Numbered from the stretch's first letter, positions 26,801 through 39,289 are shown. The stretch: 64,000 nucleotides of DNA from Burkholderia savannae (GCF_001524445.2 NZ_CP013417.1:496001-560000), one strand, 5' to 3'. Translations and numbers: made by a program. Notes: generated by a model from the letters alone, not told the origin.

Positions 26801-27361
26801 ATGGCATCGTTTCCGTCTTCGACGTCCCCCGCAGCTTACACGCGCACCGCGATCGCCCTCCACTGGCTGATCGCGCTGCTCATCGTGTGCGGCTTCGCGC
26901 TCGGCTGGGTGATGACGAGCATTCACGGCTTCACGCCGACGAAGCTCAAATACTATTCGTGGCACAAGTGGATCGGCTGCACGGTGTTCGCTTTCGCGAT
27001 CGTGCGCGTGCTCTGGCGCGCGACCCACGTGCCGCCGCCGATGCCGGCCGGCATGCCCGTATGGCAGCGCGCGGGCGCGCACGCGGTGCACGCGCTCCTT
27101 TACGTGCTGATGTTCGCGATTCCGGTGACGGGCTACCTGTACAGCTCGGCCGCGAACATTCCGGTCGTCTATCTCGGGCTCGTGCCGCTGCCGCGCCTGA
27201 TCGACCCCGATCCCGCGCTGAAGGCGGTGCTGAAGACAGCGCACGTCGCGCTCAACTACGGCCTGCTCGCGCTCGTCGCCGCGCACGTCGCGGCGGCCGT
27301 CAAGCACCAGTGGCTCGACCGCGACGGCGTGCTGTCGCGGATGCTTCCGTTCCTCAAATAA
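26801..27361 (+). CDS. Cytochrome b561 family protein
   Basis: A 186-residue inner-membrane dihaem cytochrome with four transmembrane helices. Haem-ligand histidines are seen in IALHWLIALLIVCG (helix 1), YYSWHKWIG (helix 2), HAVHALLYVLMF (helix 3) and AALVAAHVAAAVKHQWLD (helix 4). CybB-type proteins move electrons from ubiquinol; E. coli CybB is a superoxide:ubiquinone oxidoreductase. Eleven bp separate it from the first YceI gene, and b561-YceI pairing is a recurrent arrangement, possibly because YceI binds isoprenoid quinones. Confidence 0.9.
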   Translation: MASFPSSTSPAAYTRTAIALHWLIALLIVCGFALGWVMTSIHGFTPTKLKYYSWHKWIGCTVFAFAIVRVLWRATHVPPPMPAGMPVWQRAGAHAVHALLYVLMFAIPVTGYLYSSAANIPVVYLGLVPLPRLIDPDPALKAVLKTAHVALNYGLLALVAAHVAAAVKHQWLDRDGVLSRMLPFLK

Positions 27362-27372
27362 CAAGGATCGCT

Positions 27373-27933
27373 ATGAAAGTCTCGTTCTACCGCTACATGC
27401 TCGCGGCGTTCGCCGCCGCCTCGGTCGCCGTGTCGGGCACCGCGTTCGCGCAGGTCGATCTCGCGAAGAGCAAGGTGTCGGCCGTCTCGAAGCAGATGAA
27501 CGTGCCGACGGAAGGCGTGTTCAAGAAGTTCTCCGCGCAGATCAAGTTCGACCCGTCGAAGGCCGCGCAGGGCAGCGCGCAGATGACGATCGACGTCGCG
27601 AGCTACGATCTCGGCGACCAGATGTACAACGATCAGGTCGCGGGCAAGGACTGGTTCGACGCGAAGGCGTTCCCGCAGGCGAGCTTCGTGTCGAGCGCGA
27701 TCGCGCCCGCGGGCGGCAACAAGTACAACGTGTCGGGCAAGCTGACGATCAAGGGCAAGACGGTGCCCGTGACGGTGCCCGTGACCATCACGCAGAACGG
27801 CGCGTCGCAGGTCTTCGACGGCGTGCTGCCGATCAAGCGCTCGACGTTCAACGTCGGCACGGGCGAATGGAAGGACACGTCCGTCGTCGCCGACGACGTG
27901 CAGATCAAGTTTCACATCGTCGCCGCGAAGTAA
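27373..27933 (+). CDS. YceI-family periplasmic lipocalin-like protein (copy 1)
   Basis: A 186-residue secreted protein. The signal peptide ends at about residue 26 (GTAFA before QVDLAKS), leaving a YceI beta-barrel of about 160 residues. YceI proteins bind polyisoprenoid ligands such as ubiquinone in the periplasm. Motifs include FDPSKAAQGSAQMTIDVASY and FPQASFVSSAIAP. Start at 27373, 11 bp after the b561 stop and preceded by AAGGA. It forms an operon with b561 and the second YceI. Confidence 0.9.
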   Translation: MKVSFYRYMLAAFAAASVAVSGTAFAQVDLAKSKVSAVSKQMNVPTEGVFKKFSAQIKFDPSKAAQGSAQMTIDVASYDLGDQMYNDQVAGKDWFDAKAFPQASFVSSAIAPAGGNKYNVSGKLTIKGKTVPVTVPVTITQNGASQVFDGVLPIKRSTFNVGTGEWKDTSVVADDVQIKFHIVAAK

Positions 27934-27999
27934 CGCGGGCGGCAGTTCGCACCACCCCTGCGCCGCTTCGGAATGCGGCGCCGTCACAAGGAGATTGAT

Positions 28000-28578
28000 T
28001 TGAACAAGCAACTGATGATCGCCGCGGGCGCGCTCGCCGCCGCCCTGTCGTTCTCGGCGCATGCGGCGCCCGCAACGTACCAGTTCGATCCGAGCCACAC
28101 GTATCCGAGCTTCGAGGCGGACCACTTCGGCGGCCTGTCGGTGTGGCGCGGCAAGTTCGACCAGTCGAGCGGCACCGTGACGCTCGACCGCGCGGCGAAG
28201 ACGGGCACCGTCGACGTGACGACGAAGGTCGCGTCGATCGCGACCGGCAACCAGAAGCTCGACGAGCACCTGCAGACGCCCGATTTCTTCGACGCGTCGA
28301 AATACCCGGAAGCGACCTACAAGGGCACGATCAAGTTCGAAGGCGACAAGCCGGCCGAAGTCGTCGGCAACCTGACGCTGCACGGCGTCACGAAGCCGCT
28401 CACGCTGAAGATCGATTCGTTCAAGTGCATGCCGCACCCGATGCTGAAGAAGGAAGTGTGCGGCGTCGACGCGGTCGGCGAATTCAACCGCGACGACTTC
28501 GGCCTCGACTACGGCAAGCAGTACGGCTTCAAGATGAAGACGAAGCTCCTCATCACGGCCGAAGCGGTCAAGCAGTAA
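28000..28578 (+). CDS. YceI-family periplasmic protein (copy 2), TTG start
   Basis: A 192-residue protein with signal peptide (cleavage after SAHA near residue 23) and a full YceI domain: [19 protein letters not shown] is the family N-terminal signature, closer to canonical YceI than copy 1. I choose the TTG at 28000 because AAGGAG lies 7 bases upstream; the first ATG in frame is four codons later (28012 region) and lacks that spacing. The two YceI copies are divergent in sequence, so this is an old duplication. Confidence 0.88.
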   Translation: MNKQLMIAAGALAAALSFSAHAAPATYQFDPSHTYPSFEADHFGGLSVWRGKFDQSSGTVTLDRAAKTGTVDVTTKVASIATGNQKLDEHLQTPDFFDASKYPEATYKGTIKFEGDKPAEVVGNLTLHGVTKPLTLKIDSFKCMPHPMLKKEVCGVDAVGEFNRDDFGLDYGKQYGFKMKTKLLITAEAVKQ

Positions 28579-28627
28579 CGCGAAGCGGCGCGCCGCCCGC
28601 TATGCGCGGCGGCTCCATCGCTCCGAC

Positions 28628-28667
28628 GAACCGCCGCGTCCCGCATCGGGCGCGGCGGTTCTTTTTT
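28628..28667 (+). terminator. Rho-independent terminator of the b561-YceI operon
   Basis: AACCGCCGCG pairs with CGCGGCGGTT around a 10-nt centre that itself folds (CCCGcatCGGG), followed by CTTTTTT. Confidence 0.92.
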
Positions 28668-28890
28668 GGCGCGCGCGGCGTGTGCCTAGAATCGTCCGCA
28701 TTCGTGCCGCGGCCCGTTCTTCGCCGCGCTCGTGAGCCTCGCGGCGCTCGTCGCGCTGCGGCGGCGCTTCGGGTTCCGGTAGCGGGGCGTTCGCGTCCGG
28801 CGTCGCGCGCGCCGGCGCGTGCGACCGCGTGCGTGCGCGGCGGCGAGCCAAGGAGGCGAGGGGCGCGCGTGCGCAAGCGATTCGCAGGCG

Positions 28891-28924
28891 AAAAAAAACC
28901 GGTTCGCGAGGAACCGGCTTTTTC
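28891..28924 (-). terminator. Rho-independent terminator of the sec operon
   Basis: On the minus strand, AAAGCCGGTTCC, loop TCGC and GAACCGG are followed by a run of eight T, 15 bp past the secF stop at 28939. Confidence 0.93.
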
Positions 28925-28938
28925 GTGCGACAGGGCGC

Positions 28939-29889
28939 TTACACCTGCGCGCCCGCGTTCGGATCGTTCGGATCGTGCGCGGTCTTCTTCTCCTTGATGA
29001 GATCCTCGCGCTTGATGCCGAGCCACATCGCGAGCGAGCCCGCGACGAACACCGACGAATAGATGCCGAACATGATGCCGACCGTCAGCGCGAGCGCGAA
29101 GTAGTGCAGCGTCGGGCCGCCGAAGAAGAACATCGACAGCACCATCATTTCGGTCGACGTGTGCGTGATGATCGTGCGCGACATCGTGCTCGTGATCGCG
29201 TGGTTGATCACTTCCTGCACCGTCATCTTGCGTTCGCGGCGGAACGTCTCGCGGATTCGGTCGAAGATGACGACCGACTCGTTGACCGAGTAGCCGAGCA
29301 CCGCGAGCACCGCGGCCAGCACCGACAGCGAGAACTCCCACTGGAAGAACGCGAAGAAGCCGAGAATGATCACGACGTCGTGCAGGTTCGCGATGATGCC
29401 GGCGACCGCGTACTTCCATTCGAAGCGGAACGACAGATAAATCACGATGCCGATCACGACGCACGCGAGCGCGAGCAGGCCGTCGGTCGCGAGCTCGCGG
29501 CCGACCTGCGGGCCGACGAACTCGACGCGCTGCAGCGTCACGTCGGCGTCCTGCGCCTTCAGCGCGGCCATCACCTGGTCGCTCTGCTGCGCGGACGTGA
29601 GGCCCTGCTTGAGCGGCAGGCGGATCAGCACGTTGCGCGACGTGCCGAAGTTCTGCACCTGCGCGTCGGCGTAGCCGAGCGTGCCGAGCGTCGAGCGCAC
29701 CGGCTCGAGCTGCGCGGTCTGCTGATACTGGACCTCGATCACCGTGCCGCCCGTGAACTCGATGGACAGATGCAGCCCGCGATGGAGCAGGAAGAACACG
29801 GCGGCGAGGAACGTCACGAGCGAGATCACGTTGAAGATCAACGCGTGCCGCATGAACGGAATGTCTTTACGGATGCGGAAAAATTCCAT
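28939..29889 (-). CDS. secF: Protein translocase subunit SecF
   Basis: A 316-residue subunit with six transmembrane segments and the conserved periplasmic P1 domain opening (HLSIEFTGGTVIEVQYQQ). The ASLNESVVVFDR-type motif appears as GYSVNESVVIFDRIRETFRR. Together with SecD it uses the proton gradient to pull proteins out of SecYEG. It lies 15 bp downstream of secD, the end of queA-tgt-yajC-secD-secF. Confidence 0.97.
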   Translation of the reverse strand: MEFFRIRKDIPFMRHALIFNVISLVTFLAAVFFLLHRGLHLSIEFTGGTVIEVQYQQTAQLEPVRSTLGTLGYADAQVQNFGTSRNVLIRLPLKQGLTSAQQSDQVMAALKAQDADVTLQRVEFVGPQVGRELATDGLLALACVVIGIVIYLSFRFEWKYAVAGIIANLHDVVIILGFFAFFQWEFSLSVLAAVLAVLGYSVNESVVIFDRIRETFRRERKMTVQEVINHAITSTMSRTIITHTSTEMMVLSMFFFGGPTLHYFALALTVGIMFGIYSSVFVAGSLAMWLGIKREDLIKEKKTAHDPNDPNAGAQV

Positions 29890-29904
29890 GTTCGTCTCCG
29901 GCGC

Positions 29905-31929
29905 TTAGTTGGACGAGCCTTGCTTGGGCGGCACGCCCGGTCCCGAGCGGCGGCGCGCGACCGGCTTGCCGGTGCGCGGCGCGCCGGCCGGCTGCTTCGG
30001 CGCGGCGACGCGCGCGCCCTGCGGCGCGTTCGCGCGCGCGTCCTGGCCGAGCTGCGGCGCGGCCGCGGCTTCGGCGGCGGCGGGGCGCCACACCTGGCCG
30101 ATCGCGAGCGACTGCAGCTTCTTGCGGCCGCCGTACCAGAGGTTCACGAGGCCGCGCGAGAAGAACACCGCGGAGAACATCGACGTCAGGATGCCGAGGC
30201 AGTGCACGATCGCGAACGCGCGCACGGGGCCCGAGCCGAACGCGAGGAGGGCGAGGCCGGCGATCAGCGTCGTCACGTTCGAGTCGAGAATCGTCGCCCA
30301 TGCGTGCGAGTAACCCTGCTGGATCGCGATCTGCGGCGACGCGCCGGCGCGCAGCTCCTCGCGGATGCGCTCGTTGATCAGCACGTTCGAGTCGATCGCC
30401 ATGCCGAGCGCGAGCGCGATGGCCGCGATGCCGGGCAGCGTGAGCGTCGCCTGCATCAGCGACAGCACCGCGACGAGCAGCAGCAGGTTCACCGACAGGC
30501 CGAGCACCGACACGACGCCGAACAGCATGTAGTACGCGATCATGAACACGGCGATCGCGACGAAGCCCCAGACGACCGAGTGGAAGCCCATCTTGATGTT
30601 GTCCGCGCCGAGGCTCGGGCCGATCGTGCGTTCCTCGATGATGTCCATCGGCGCGGCGAGCGAGCCCGCGCGCAGCAGGAGCGCGAGATCGGCGGCGGCC
30701 TGCGGGGTCGGCTGGCCAGTGATCTGGAAGCGGTCGCCGAGCTCCGATTGGATCGTCGCGACGGTCAGCACTTCGCCCTTGCCCTTCTCGAACAGCACCA
30801 TCGCCATCGGCTTGCCGATGTTCTCGCGCGACACCGCGCGCACCGCGCGGCCGCCCGCCGAGTCGAGGCGGATGTTCACGGACGGACGCTGATGCTCGTC
30901 GAAGCCCGCCGACGCGTCGATGATGCGGTCGCCCGTGAAGATCACCTGCTTCTTCAGCAGCACCGGCGCCTGGTTGCCCTGCGTGAACAGCTCTTCGCCC
31001 GGCGGCACCGGATCGTTCGGGTTCGGGTGCAGGTTGAGCGGGTCGGCGAGGCGCGCCTCGAGCGTCGCCGTGCGGCCGATGATGTCCTTCGCCTTCGCGG
31101 TGTCCTGCACGCCCGGCAGCTCGACGACGATGCGGTCGTTGCCCTGTTGCTGCAGGATCGGCTCGGACACGCCGAGTTCGTTGACGCGGTTGTGCAGCGT
31201 CGTCAGGTTCTGCTTGAGCGCCGCTTCCTCGACGGCCTTCTGGACGGCCGGCGTGAACGTGCCGACGACCTGGTAGCCGCCGCCGCCCGGCTGCGTCGCC
31301 CACTGGAGTTCGGAGACGGACGAGGCGAGCAGCTTGCGCGCCTGCTCGGCGGTGTCCTGGTCGGCGAAGTTCGCGACGACCGTCTGATCGACGCGGTTCA
31401 CGCCGCCGTCGCGGATGCCCTTGTCGCGCAGTTGCGTGCGGGCGTCGGACGCGTCGGAATCGAGCTTCTTCGTCAGCGCGCCCGTCATGTCGACTTGCAG
31501 CAGGAAATGCACGCCGCCGCGCAGGTCGAGGCCGAGATACATCGGCAGCGCGTGCAGAGCGGTCAGCCAGCGCGGCGACGCGCTCTGCAGATTCAGCGCG
31601 ACGACGTACTGCGGATCGTTCGGATCGGCGTTCAGCGCCTTTTGCAGCATGTCCTTCACGCGCAGCTGCGTGTCGGTGTCCTTCAGGCGCACGCGGATGG
31701 TTGCGTTGGCGCTCGCGTTGTCGAAGGTGACGTCGTCGGCCGTGACCTGGCTGGCTTTGAGCGCTGCCTCGACTTGCGCGAGCGTGTCGGCGCCGAGCTT
31801 GACCGTGGCCTTGCCGCTCGATACCTGCACCGCCGGCGCTTCGCCGAAGAAGTTGGGCAATGTGTACAGAAAGCCGATGGCGAGCGCCACGACCATCACC
31901 ACATATTTCCAGATTGGATAACGATTCAT
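29905..31929 (-). CDS. secD: Protein translocase subunit SecD
   Basis: A 674-residue subunit with an N-terminal transmembrane helix, a large periplasmic P1 domain opening with LGLDLRGGVHFLLQVDM and a C-terminal five-helix bundle including ASLNESVLI-type motif AIDSNVLINERIREELRAG. It is longer than E. coli SecD (615 aa), mainly because of a Pro/Ala/Gly-rich cytosolic tail of about 60 residues after the last helix (PQLGQDARANAPQG). It lies between yajC and secF. Confidence 0.97.
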   Translation of the reverse strand: MNRYPIWKYVVMVVALAIGFLYTLPNFFGEAPAVQVSSGKATVKLGADTLAQVEAALKASQVTADDVTFDNASANATIRVRLKDTDTQLRVKDMLQKALNADPNDPQYVVALNLQSASPRWLTALHALPMYLGLDLRGGVHFLLQVDMTGALTKKLDSDASDARTQLRDKGIRDGGVNRVDQTVVANFADQDTAEQARKLLASSVSELQWATQPGGGGYQVVGTFTPAVQKAVEEAALKQNLTTLHNRVNELGVSEPILQQQGNDRIVVELPGVQDTAKAKDIIGRTATLEARLADPLNLHPNPNDPVPPGEELFTQGNQAPVLLKKQVIFTGDRIIDASAGFDEHQRPSVNIRLDSAGGRAVRAVSRENIGKPMAMVLFEKGKGEVLTVATIQSELGDRFQITGQPTPQAAADLALLLRAGSLAAPMDIIEERTIGPSLGADNIKMGFHSVVWGFVAIAVFMIAYYMLFGVVSVLGLSVNLLLLVAVLSLMQATLTLPGIAAIALALGMAIDSNVLINERIREELRAGASPQIAIQQGYSHAWATILDSNVTTLIAGLALLAFGSGPVRAFAIVHCLGILTSMFSAVFFSRGLVNLWYGGRKKLQSLAIGQVWRPAAAEAAAAPQLGQDARANAPQGARVAAPKQPAGAPRTGKPVARRRSGPGVPPKQGSSN

Positions 31930-32035
31930 GAGGGGGCCGAACGGGATGGTTGGCTGGAATGGCGTCGCGTCCGGCGCCGCTCGCGCCCGCGCGCTTCGCG
32001 GCGCGGGCCGTGGGCGGCCGGACGCGGGGCGGGGC

Positions 32036-32362
32036 TTACAGCGATTTGATCGTGCCCTTCGGCAGGATGGTCGTGACGGCGGCCTTCTGCACGGTGATCT
32101 CGGTGCCCTCGGCGATCTCGACGCCGATGTAGGCTTCCGACACCTTCGTCACCTTGCCGACGAGCCCGCCGCTCGTCACCACTTCGTCGCCCTTCGCCAT
32201 CGCGGCGAGCATGTTGCGATGCTCCTTCTGCCGCTTCATCTGCGGACGGATCATGATGAAGTAGAGCACCGCGAACATCAGGATGAGCGGCAGGAAGCTC
32301 ATCAGGCTCGATTCGGCACCGCCCGCTGCGCCTTGCGCATAGGCATTGGAAATGAACGACAC
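32036..32362 (-). CDS. yajC: Sec translocon accessory subunit YajC
   Basis: A 108-residue protein with a single transmembrane helix (about residues 22-40, FLPLILMFAVLYFIMIRPQ) followed by the conserved cytosolic domain (KGDEVVTSGGLVGKVTKV). It associates with SecDF. The length and position before secD are as in E. coli. Confidence 0.96.
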   Translation of the reverse strand: MSFISNAYAQGAAGGAESSLMSFLPLILMFAVLYFIMIRPQMKRQKEHRNMLAAMAKGDEVVTSGGLVGKVTKVSEAYIGVEIAEGTEITVQKAAVTTILPKGTIKSL

Positions 32363-32738
32363 GTTGGTCTCTCCGTTAGGGAAGATCGAAAAATAAGCCG
32401 GTTATTCTACCACCGGCCCTAACCGCGACAGCGGCGCAAATGCGCTTTGGTTTCAAGCTGTTAACCTCGATCCGGCGGCGTTCGCGCGCGTAACGAAAGA
32501 TAATTGTAAGGTTTTGCGGGTCCGGCGCGTCGGCGGCGGTCGTCCGATATGCGCGCCGAAGCGCGGGCGCGGCCGGCGCAAACGGGCGAGGGCATTGGGC
32601 GGGCGGCATGGCCGCGATGCGCGGCGGCGATTCGCCGCGGAACGTGCGCGCGCACGTGCGCACGTTTCGCGAAGCCGGAGGCATCGCGCCGGCCGACGTG
32701 CGCGACGCCTCTGCGCGCGACGCGCCGCCGCGCCCCCG
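32363..32738. other. Spacer between yajC and tgt
   Basis: A 376-bp spacer within the queA-tgt-yajC-secDF strand. A 188-codon open frame crosses it but is an Arg-rich shadow. The spacing allows a separate yajC-secDF promoter; the AT-richer part at 32380-32520 is the likely place. Confidence 0.5.
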
Positions 32739-35259
<2,521 letters not shown>

Positions 35260-35407
35260 GCGAAACGGGGTCGGGGCGGCCGGCCTGACGGGCGAAGCGC
35301 GTCGCGGCGCGCACGAGCCGCTATGATGGCGGGGTTGCGCGGCTTGGCCGGCGTCGCTCGTTCGTGCGACGTGAAAGCCGCTATTGTACTTGCTAGCCTT
35401 CTACCCG

Positions 35408-38116
35408 ATGCCAGTGCCCGTTCGCCGTTCCGTAACCGATCCTGCCGAAGCCGATGCATTCGCCGACGACGCCGCGTCGCGCGCCGCCGCGCGCGCGCCC
35501 GGCGTGACGGGTGCGACGGATGCGACGGATGCGGCCCACGCGAAAGACGTGAAAGACGCGCCGAACGCGCCGAACGCCGGCGCGCCGCGTGCGGCGCAGC
35601 GCGCGAGGAAGGCGCGCGGGGGCCGCGACGAGCGGCGACCGGGCGATCGTGGCGCGCCGAGTGCGCCGAGTGTGCCGAGCGCATCGGGCGCATCGGGCGC
35701 CGCACGAAACGCCGACGCGCCAAATCGGCCCGACGCCGCCGCGCCGGTGCAGGCGCCGCATGCGGCGGCTTGGGCCGAGTTCGGCGCCGACGCCGGCGCG
35801 CGATCGCGGCCGCGCGCGGGCGCGCCGCGAGGCCGCACGGCCGACGGCCGCATCGTGCCGGCCGCCTCCCCGGCATTCCTGGCCGCCCAAGCCTTGCCGG
35901 CCGACCGCGACGACCGCGACGACGCGCCGGCCGAAACGACGAAACCCGCGAAGCGCGCCGCAAAATCCGCCTCGAAATCCGCTCCCAAGCCCGCTTCCAA
36001 GCCCGCCTCGAAGCCGGCCGCCGACGCATCCGCCGCGAAGGCCGCGCCGAAGCTCGTCAAAACCGCCGACAAGCTCGCGAAGCTCGGCTTGAAGCGCGAC
36101 ATCGATCTCGTCCTGCATCTGCCGATGCGCTACGAGGACGAGACGACGCTCACGCCGATCGGCGAGCTGCTGCCGGGCGAAATCGCGCAGGCGGAAGGCG
36201 TGGTGTTCGACAACGAGATCGCGTACCGGCCGCGCCGCCAATTGCTCGTGAAGCTGCGCGACGACGCGGGCGTCGAGCTCGTGCTGCGTTTTTTGAATTT
36301 CTACGGCTCGCAGGTCAAGCAGATGGCGGTCGGCCAGCGGCTGCGCGTGCGCGGCGACGTCCGCGGCGGCTTCTTCGGCCTGGAGATGGTGCATCCGACG
36401 GTGAAGCCCGTCGACGAGCACGCGCCGCTGCCGCAGGCGCTCACGCCCGTCTATCCGAGCACGGCGGGCGTGTCGCAGGCGTATCTGCGCAAGGCGATCG
36501 ACAACGCGCTGACGCGCACGCCGCTGCCCGAGCTGCTGCCGGGCGAGATCGCGCGCGCGTACCTGAAGCCGCTCGACGTTCCGCCGCTCGCCGACGCGGT
36601 GCGCATCCTTCATCATCCGGGCGTCGGCGCGGACGAGACGGCGCTCATCGACGGCACGCACCCGGCGTGGACCCGCATCAAGTTCGACGAGCTGCTCGCG
36701 CAGCAGCTATCGCTCAAGCGCGCGCACGAGGCGCGCCGCACGCGCGCCGCGCCCGCGATGCCGCGCCGCGCGCGCGGCGACGGCGCGTCGCTGTCCGCGC
36801 GCCTGTACGCGGCGCTGCCGTTCACGCTGACGGGCGCGCAGGAACGCGTCGTCGCCGAGATCGCGCACGACCTCACGCAGCCGCACCCGATGCAGCGGCT
36901 GCTGCAGGGCGACGTCGGCAGCGGCAAGACCGTCGTCGCGGCGCTCGCCGCCGCGCAGGCGATCGACGCCGGCTACCAGGCCGCGCTGATGGCGCCGACC
37001 GAAATCCTCGCCGAGCAGCACGCGCGCAAGCTGCGCGGCTGGCTCGAGCCGCTCGGCGTGTCGGTCGCATGGCTCGCCGGCAGCCTGAAGGCGAAGGACA
37101 AGCGCGCGGCGCTCGAGGCGGCCGCGCTCGGCACCGCGCAGCTCGTGATCGGCACGCACGCGATGATTCAGGACACGGTCGAATTCGCGCGGCTCGGGCT
37201 CGTGATCGTCGACGAGCAGCACCGCTTCGGCGTCGAGCAGCGGCTCGCGCTGCGCGCGAAGGCGGCGAACGCGGCCGACGGCGCGGCGGGCTTCCAGCCG
37301 CATCAGCTGATGATGTCGGCGACGCCGATTCCGCGCACGCTCGCGATGACGTACTACGCGGATCTCGACGTGTCGACGATCGACGAGCTGCCGCCCGGCC
37401 GCACGCCGATCCTGACCCGGCTCGTGGCGGACGCGCGCCGCGACGAGGTGATCGGCCGCGTGCGCGAGGCGGCGCTCGCGGGCCGCCAGGTGTACTGGGT
37501 GTGCCCGCTCATCGAGGAGAGCGAGACGCTGCAGCTGCAGACGGCCGTCGAGACGTTCGAGACGCTCGCCGCCGCGCTGCCGGAGCTGACGGTGGGGCTC
37601 GTGCACGGCCGGCTCGCGCCGGCGGAGAAGGCCGCGGTGATGGACGCGTTCTCGCGCAACGACGTGCAGCTGCTCGTCGCGACGACGGTGATCGAAGTCG
37701 GCGTCGACGTGCCGAACGCGTCGCTGATGGTGATCGAGCACGCCGAGCGCTTCGGGCTCGCGCAACTGCACCAGCTGCGCGGGCGGGTGGGGCGCGGCAC
37801 CGCCGCGTCGGTGTGCGTGCTGATGTACAGCGGGCCGCTGTCGATCGCGGGCCGCGCGCGCCTGAAGACGATGCGCGAGACGACCGACGGCTTCGAGATC
37901 GCGCGCCGCGATCTGGAGATTCGCGGCCCCGGCGAGTTCCTCGGCGCGCGCCAGTCGGGCGCGGCGATGCTGCGCTTCGCGGATCTGGAAAACGACGGCT
38001 GGCTGATCGAGCCGGCGCGCGACGCGGCCGCGCGCCTCATCGCCGGCCATCCGGACGTCGTCGAGCAGCATCTGGCGCGTTGGCTCGGCGCGCGCGAGCA
38101 ATACCTGAAGGCGTGA
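35408..38116 (+). CDS. recG: ATP-dependent DNA helicase RecG with long disordered N-terminal extension
   Basis: RecG remodels stalled replication forks and branch-migrates Holliday junctions. At 902 residues it is about 200 longer than E. coli RecG (693). Residues 1 to about 220 are low complexity, with Ala/Pro/Asp/Lys runs and short duplications (ASKSAPKPASKPASKPA). The wedge domain begins near residue 225 (LAKLGLKRDIDLVLHLPMRYED). Walker A GDVGSGKT is at 501-508, DEQH at 602-605 and SATPIPRTLAM follows. ATG at 35408 chosen; the only upstream in-frame option is a TTG at 35384. Confidence 0.95.
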   Translation: MPVPVRRSVTDPAEADAFADDAASRAAARAPGVTGATDATDAAHAKDVKDAPNAPNAGAPRAAQRARKARGGRDERRPGDRGAPSAPSVPSASGASGAARNADAPNRPDAAAPVQAPHAAAWAEFGADAGARSRPRAGAPRGRTADGRIVPAASPAFLAAQALPADRDDRDDAPAETTKPAKRAAKSASKSAPKPASKPASKPAADASAAKAAPKLVKTADKLAKLGLKRDIDLVLHLPMRYEDETTLTPIGELLPGEIAQAEGVVFDNEIAYRPRRQLLVKLRDDAGVELVLRFLNFYGSQVKQMAVGQRLRVRGDVRGGFFGLEMVHPTVKPVDEHAPLPQALTPVYPSTAGVSQAYLRKAIDNALTRTPLPELLPGEIARAYLKPLDVPPLADAVRILHHPGVGADETALIDGTHPAWTRIKFDELLAQQLSLKRAHEARRTRAAPAMPRRARGDGASLSARLYAALPFTLTGAQERVVAEIAHDLTQPHPMQRLLQGDVGSGKTVVAALAAAQAIDAGYQAALMAPTEILAEQHARKLRGWLEPLGVSVAWLAGSLKAKDKRAALEAAALGTAQLVIGTHAMIQDTVEFARLGLVIVDEQHRFGVEQRLALRAKAANAADGAAGFQPHQLMMSATPIPRTLAMTYYADLDVSTIDELPPGRTPILTRLVADARRDEVIGRVREAALAGRQVYWVCPLIEESETLQLQTAVETFETLAAALPELTVGLVHGRLAPAEKAAVMDAFSRNDVQLLVATTVIEVGVDVPNASLMVIEHAERFGLAQLHQLRGRVGRGTAASVCVLMYSGPLSIAGRARLKTMRETTDGFEIARRDLEIRGPGEFLGARQSGAAMLRFADLENDGWLIEPARDAAARLIAGHPDVVEQHLARWLGAREQYLKA

Positions 38117-38240
38117 GCGCGCGGCTCGGGCGGCTGCCGCCACGCGGCGCGGAGCGGCATGTTTTCGACGAAGGTTGGCGAATCGGCTCAACCGGTGTAT
38201 AAATTTAATCTATCGTCATGAAATGATTGATTAACCCGCA

Positions 38241-39200
38241 ATGACGCTTACCGAACTGAAGTACATCGTCGCGGTCGCGCGCGAACGCCATTTCGGCCGG
38301 GCCGCCGAAGCCTGTTTCGTCAGCCAGCCGACGCTCTCGGTGGCGATCAAGAAGCTGGAAGACGAGCTGAACGTGCAGATCTTCGAGCGCGGCGCGAGCG
38401 AAGTGAGCGTGACGCCGATCGGCGACCAGATCGTCACGCAGGCGCAGCGCGTGCTTGAGCAAACGTTCGCGATCAAGGAGATCGCGAAGCAGGGCAAGGA
38501 CCCGCTCATCGGGCCGTTCCGGCTCGGCGTGATCTATACGATCGGGCCCTATCTGCTGCCCACGCTCGTCAAGCAGATGATCCGCCGCGTGCCGCAGATG
38601 CCGCTGATGCTGCAGGAGAACTACACGCTGAAGCTGCTCGAGCTGCTGAAGCAGGGCGAGATCGACGCGGCGATCATGGCGCTGCCGTTTCCCGAAACCG
38701 GCCTGATGGTGCGGCCGCTGTACGACGAGCCGTTCGTCGTCGCGCTGCCCGCCGGGCATCCGTGGGAGAAGCGCCGCAAGATCGACGCGGCCGATCTGAA
38801 GCAGGAGACGATGCTGCTGCTCGGCAACGGCCATTGCTTCCGCGACCACGTGCTCGGCGTGTGCCCGGAGCTGATGCATTTCTCGCAGACCGCGGACGGC
38901 ATCCAGAAGACGTTCGAGGGCTCGTCGCTCGAGACAATCCGCCACATGGTCGCGAGCGGCGTCGGGATCACGGTGCTGCCGCGGATGTCGGTCTCCGAAG
39001 TGGGGCCGCATGCGAACGGCCCGGACGCGGATCTGCTGTCGTACGTGCCGTTCGAGGAGCCGGTGCCGGACCGGCGCGTCGTGCTCGTCTGGCGCAAGAG
39101 CTTCACGCGGATGCCGGCGATCGACGCGATCAGCGAGGCGATCACCGCGTGCGAGCTGCCCGGCGTGTCGAAGCTCGACATTCCGGCGACGGTGAACTGA
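38241..39200 (+). CDS. oxyR: Peroxide-sensing LysR-type regulator OxyR
   Basis: A 319-residue regulator. The N-terminal winged helix (LTELKYIVAVARERHFGRAA) is followed by the LysR sensor domain. The two redox cysteines fall exactly at residues 199 and 208 (NGHCFRDHVLGVCPE), the positions of the E. coli disulfide switch. On oxidation it should activate katG and dpsA, which lie directly downstream in the same direction, an arrangement known in B. pseudomallei (oxyR-katG-dpsA). The AT-rich 60 bp before its ATG is probably its own promoter. Confidence 0.96.
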   Translation: MTLTELKYIVAVARERHFGRAAEACFVSQPTLSVAIKKLEDELNVQIFERGASEVSVTPIGDQIVTQAQRVLEQTFAIKEIAKQGKDPLIGPFRLGVIYTIGPYLLPTLVKQMIRRVPQMPLMLQENYTLKLLELLKQGEIDAAIMALPFPETGLMVRPLYDEPFVVALPAGHPWEKRRKIDAADLKQETMLLLGNGHCFRDHVLGVCPELMHFSQTADGIQKTFEGSSLETIRHMVASGVGITVLPRMSVSEVGPHANGPDADLLSYVPFEEPVPDRRVVLVWRKSFTRMPAIDAISEAITACELPGVSKLDIPATVN

Positions 39201-39261
39201 GCCTTGAGCCGAATCGAGCGGAGCGCGGCGTGTGCGACACGCGCCGTGTCGCCGCGCCTGA

Positions 39262-39289
39262 ACGGAGCCTCGCGGCTCCGTTTATTTTT
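39262..39289 (+). terminator. Terminator between oxyR and the katG leader
   Basis: ACGGAGCC, loop TCGC and GGCTCCGT are followed by TTATTTTT. It lies 61 bp past the oxyR stop, so katG probably has its own promoter. Confidence 0.9.

Larger units (their letters stand above)
28579..28938. other. Convergent spacer with two terminators
   Basis: A 360-bp spacer holding one terminator for the YceI operon and one for secF. The 200 bp between them is G+C-rich with no supportable gene. Confidence 0.6.
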
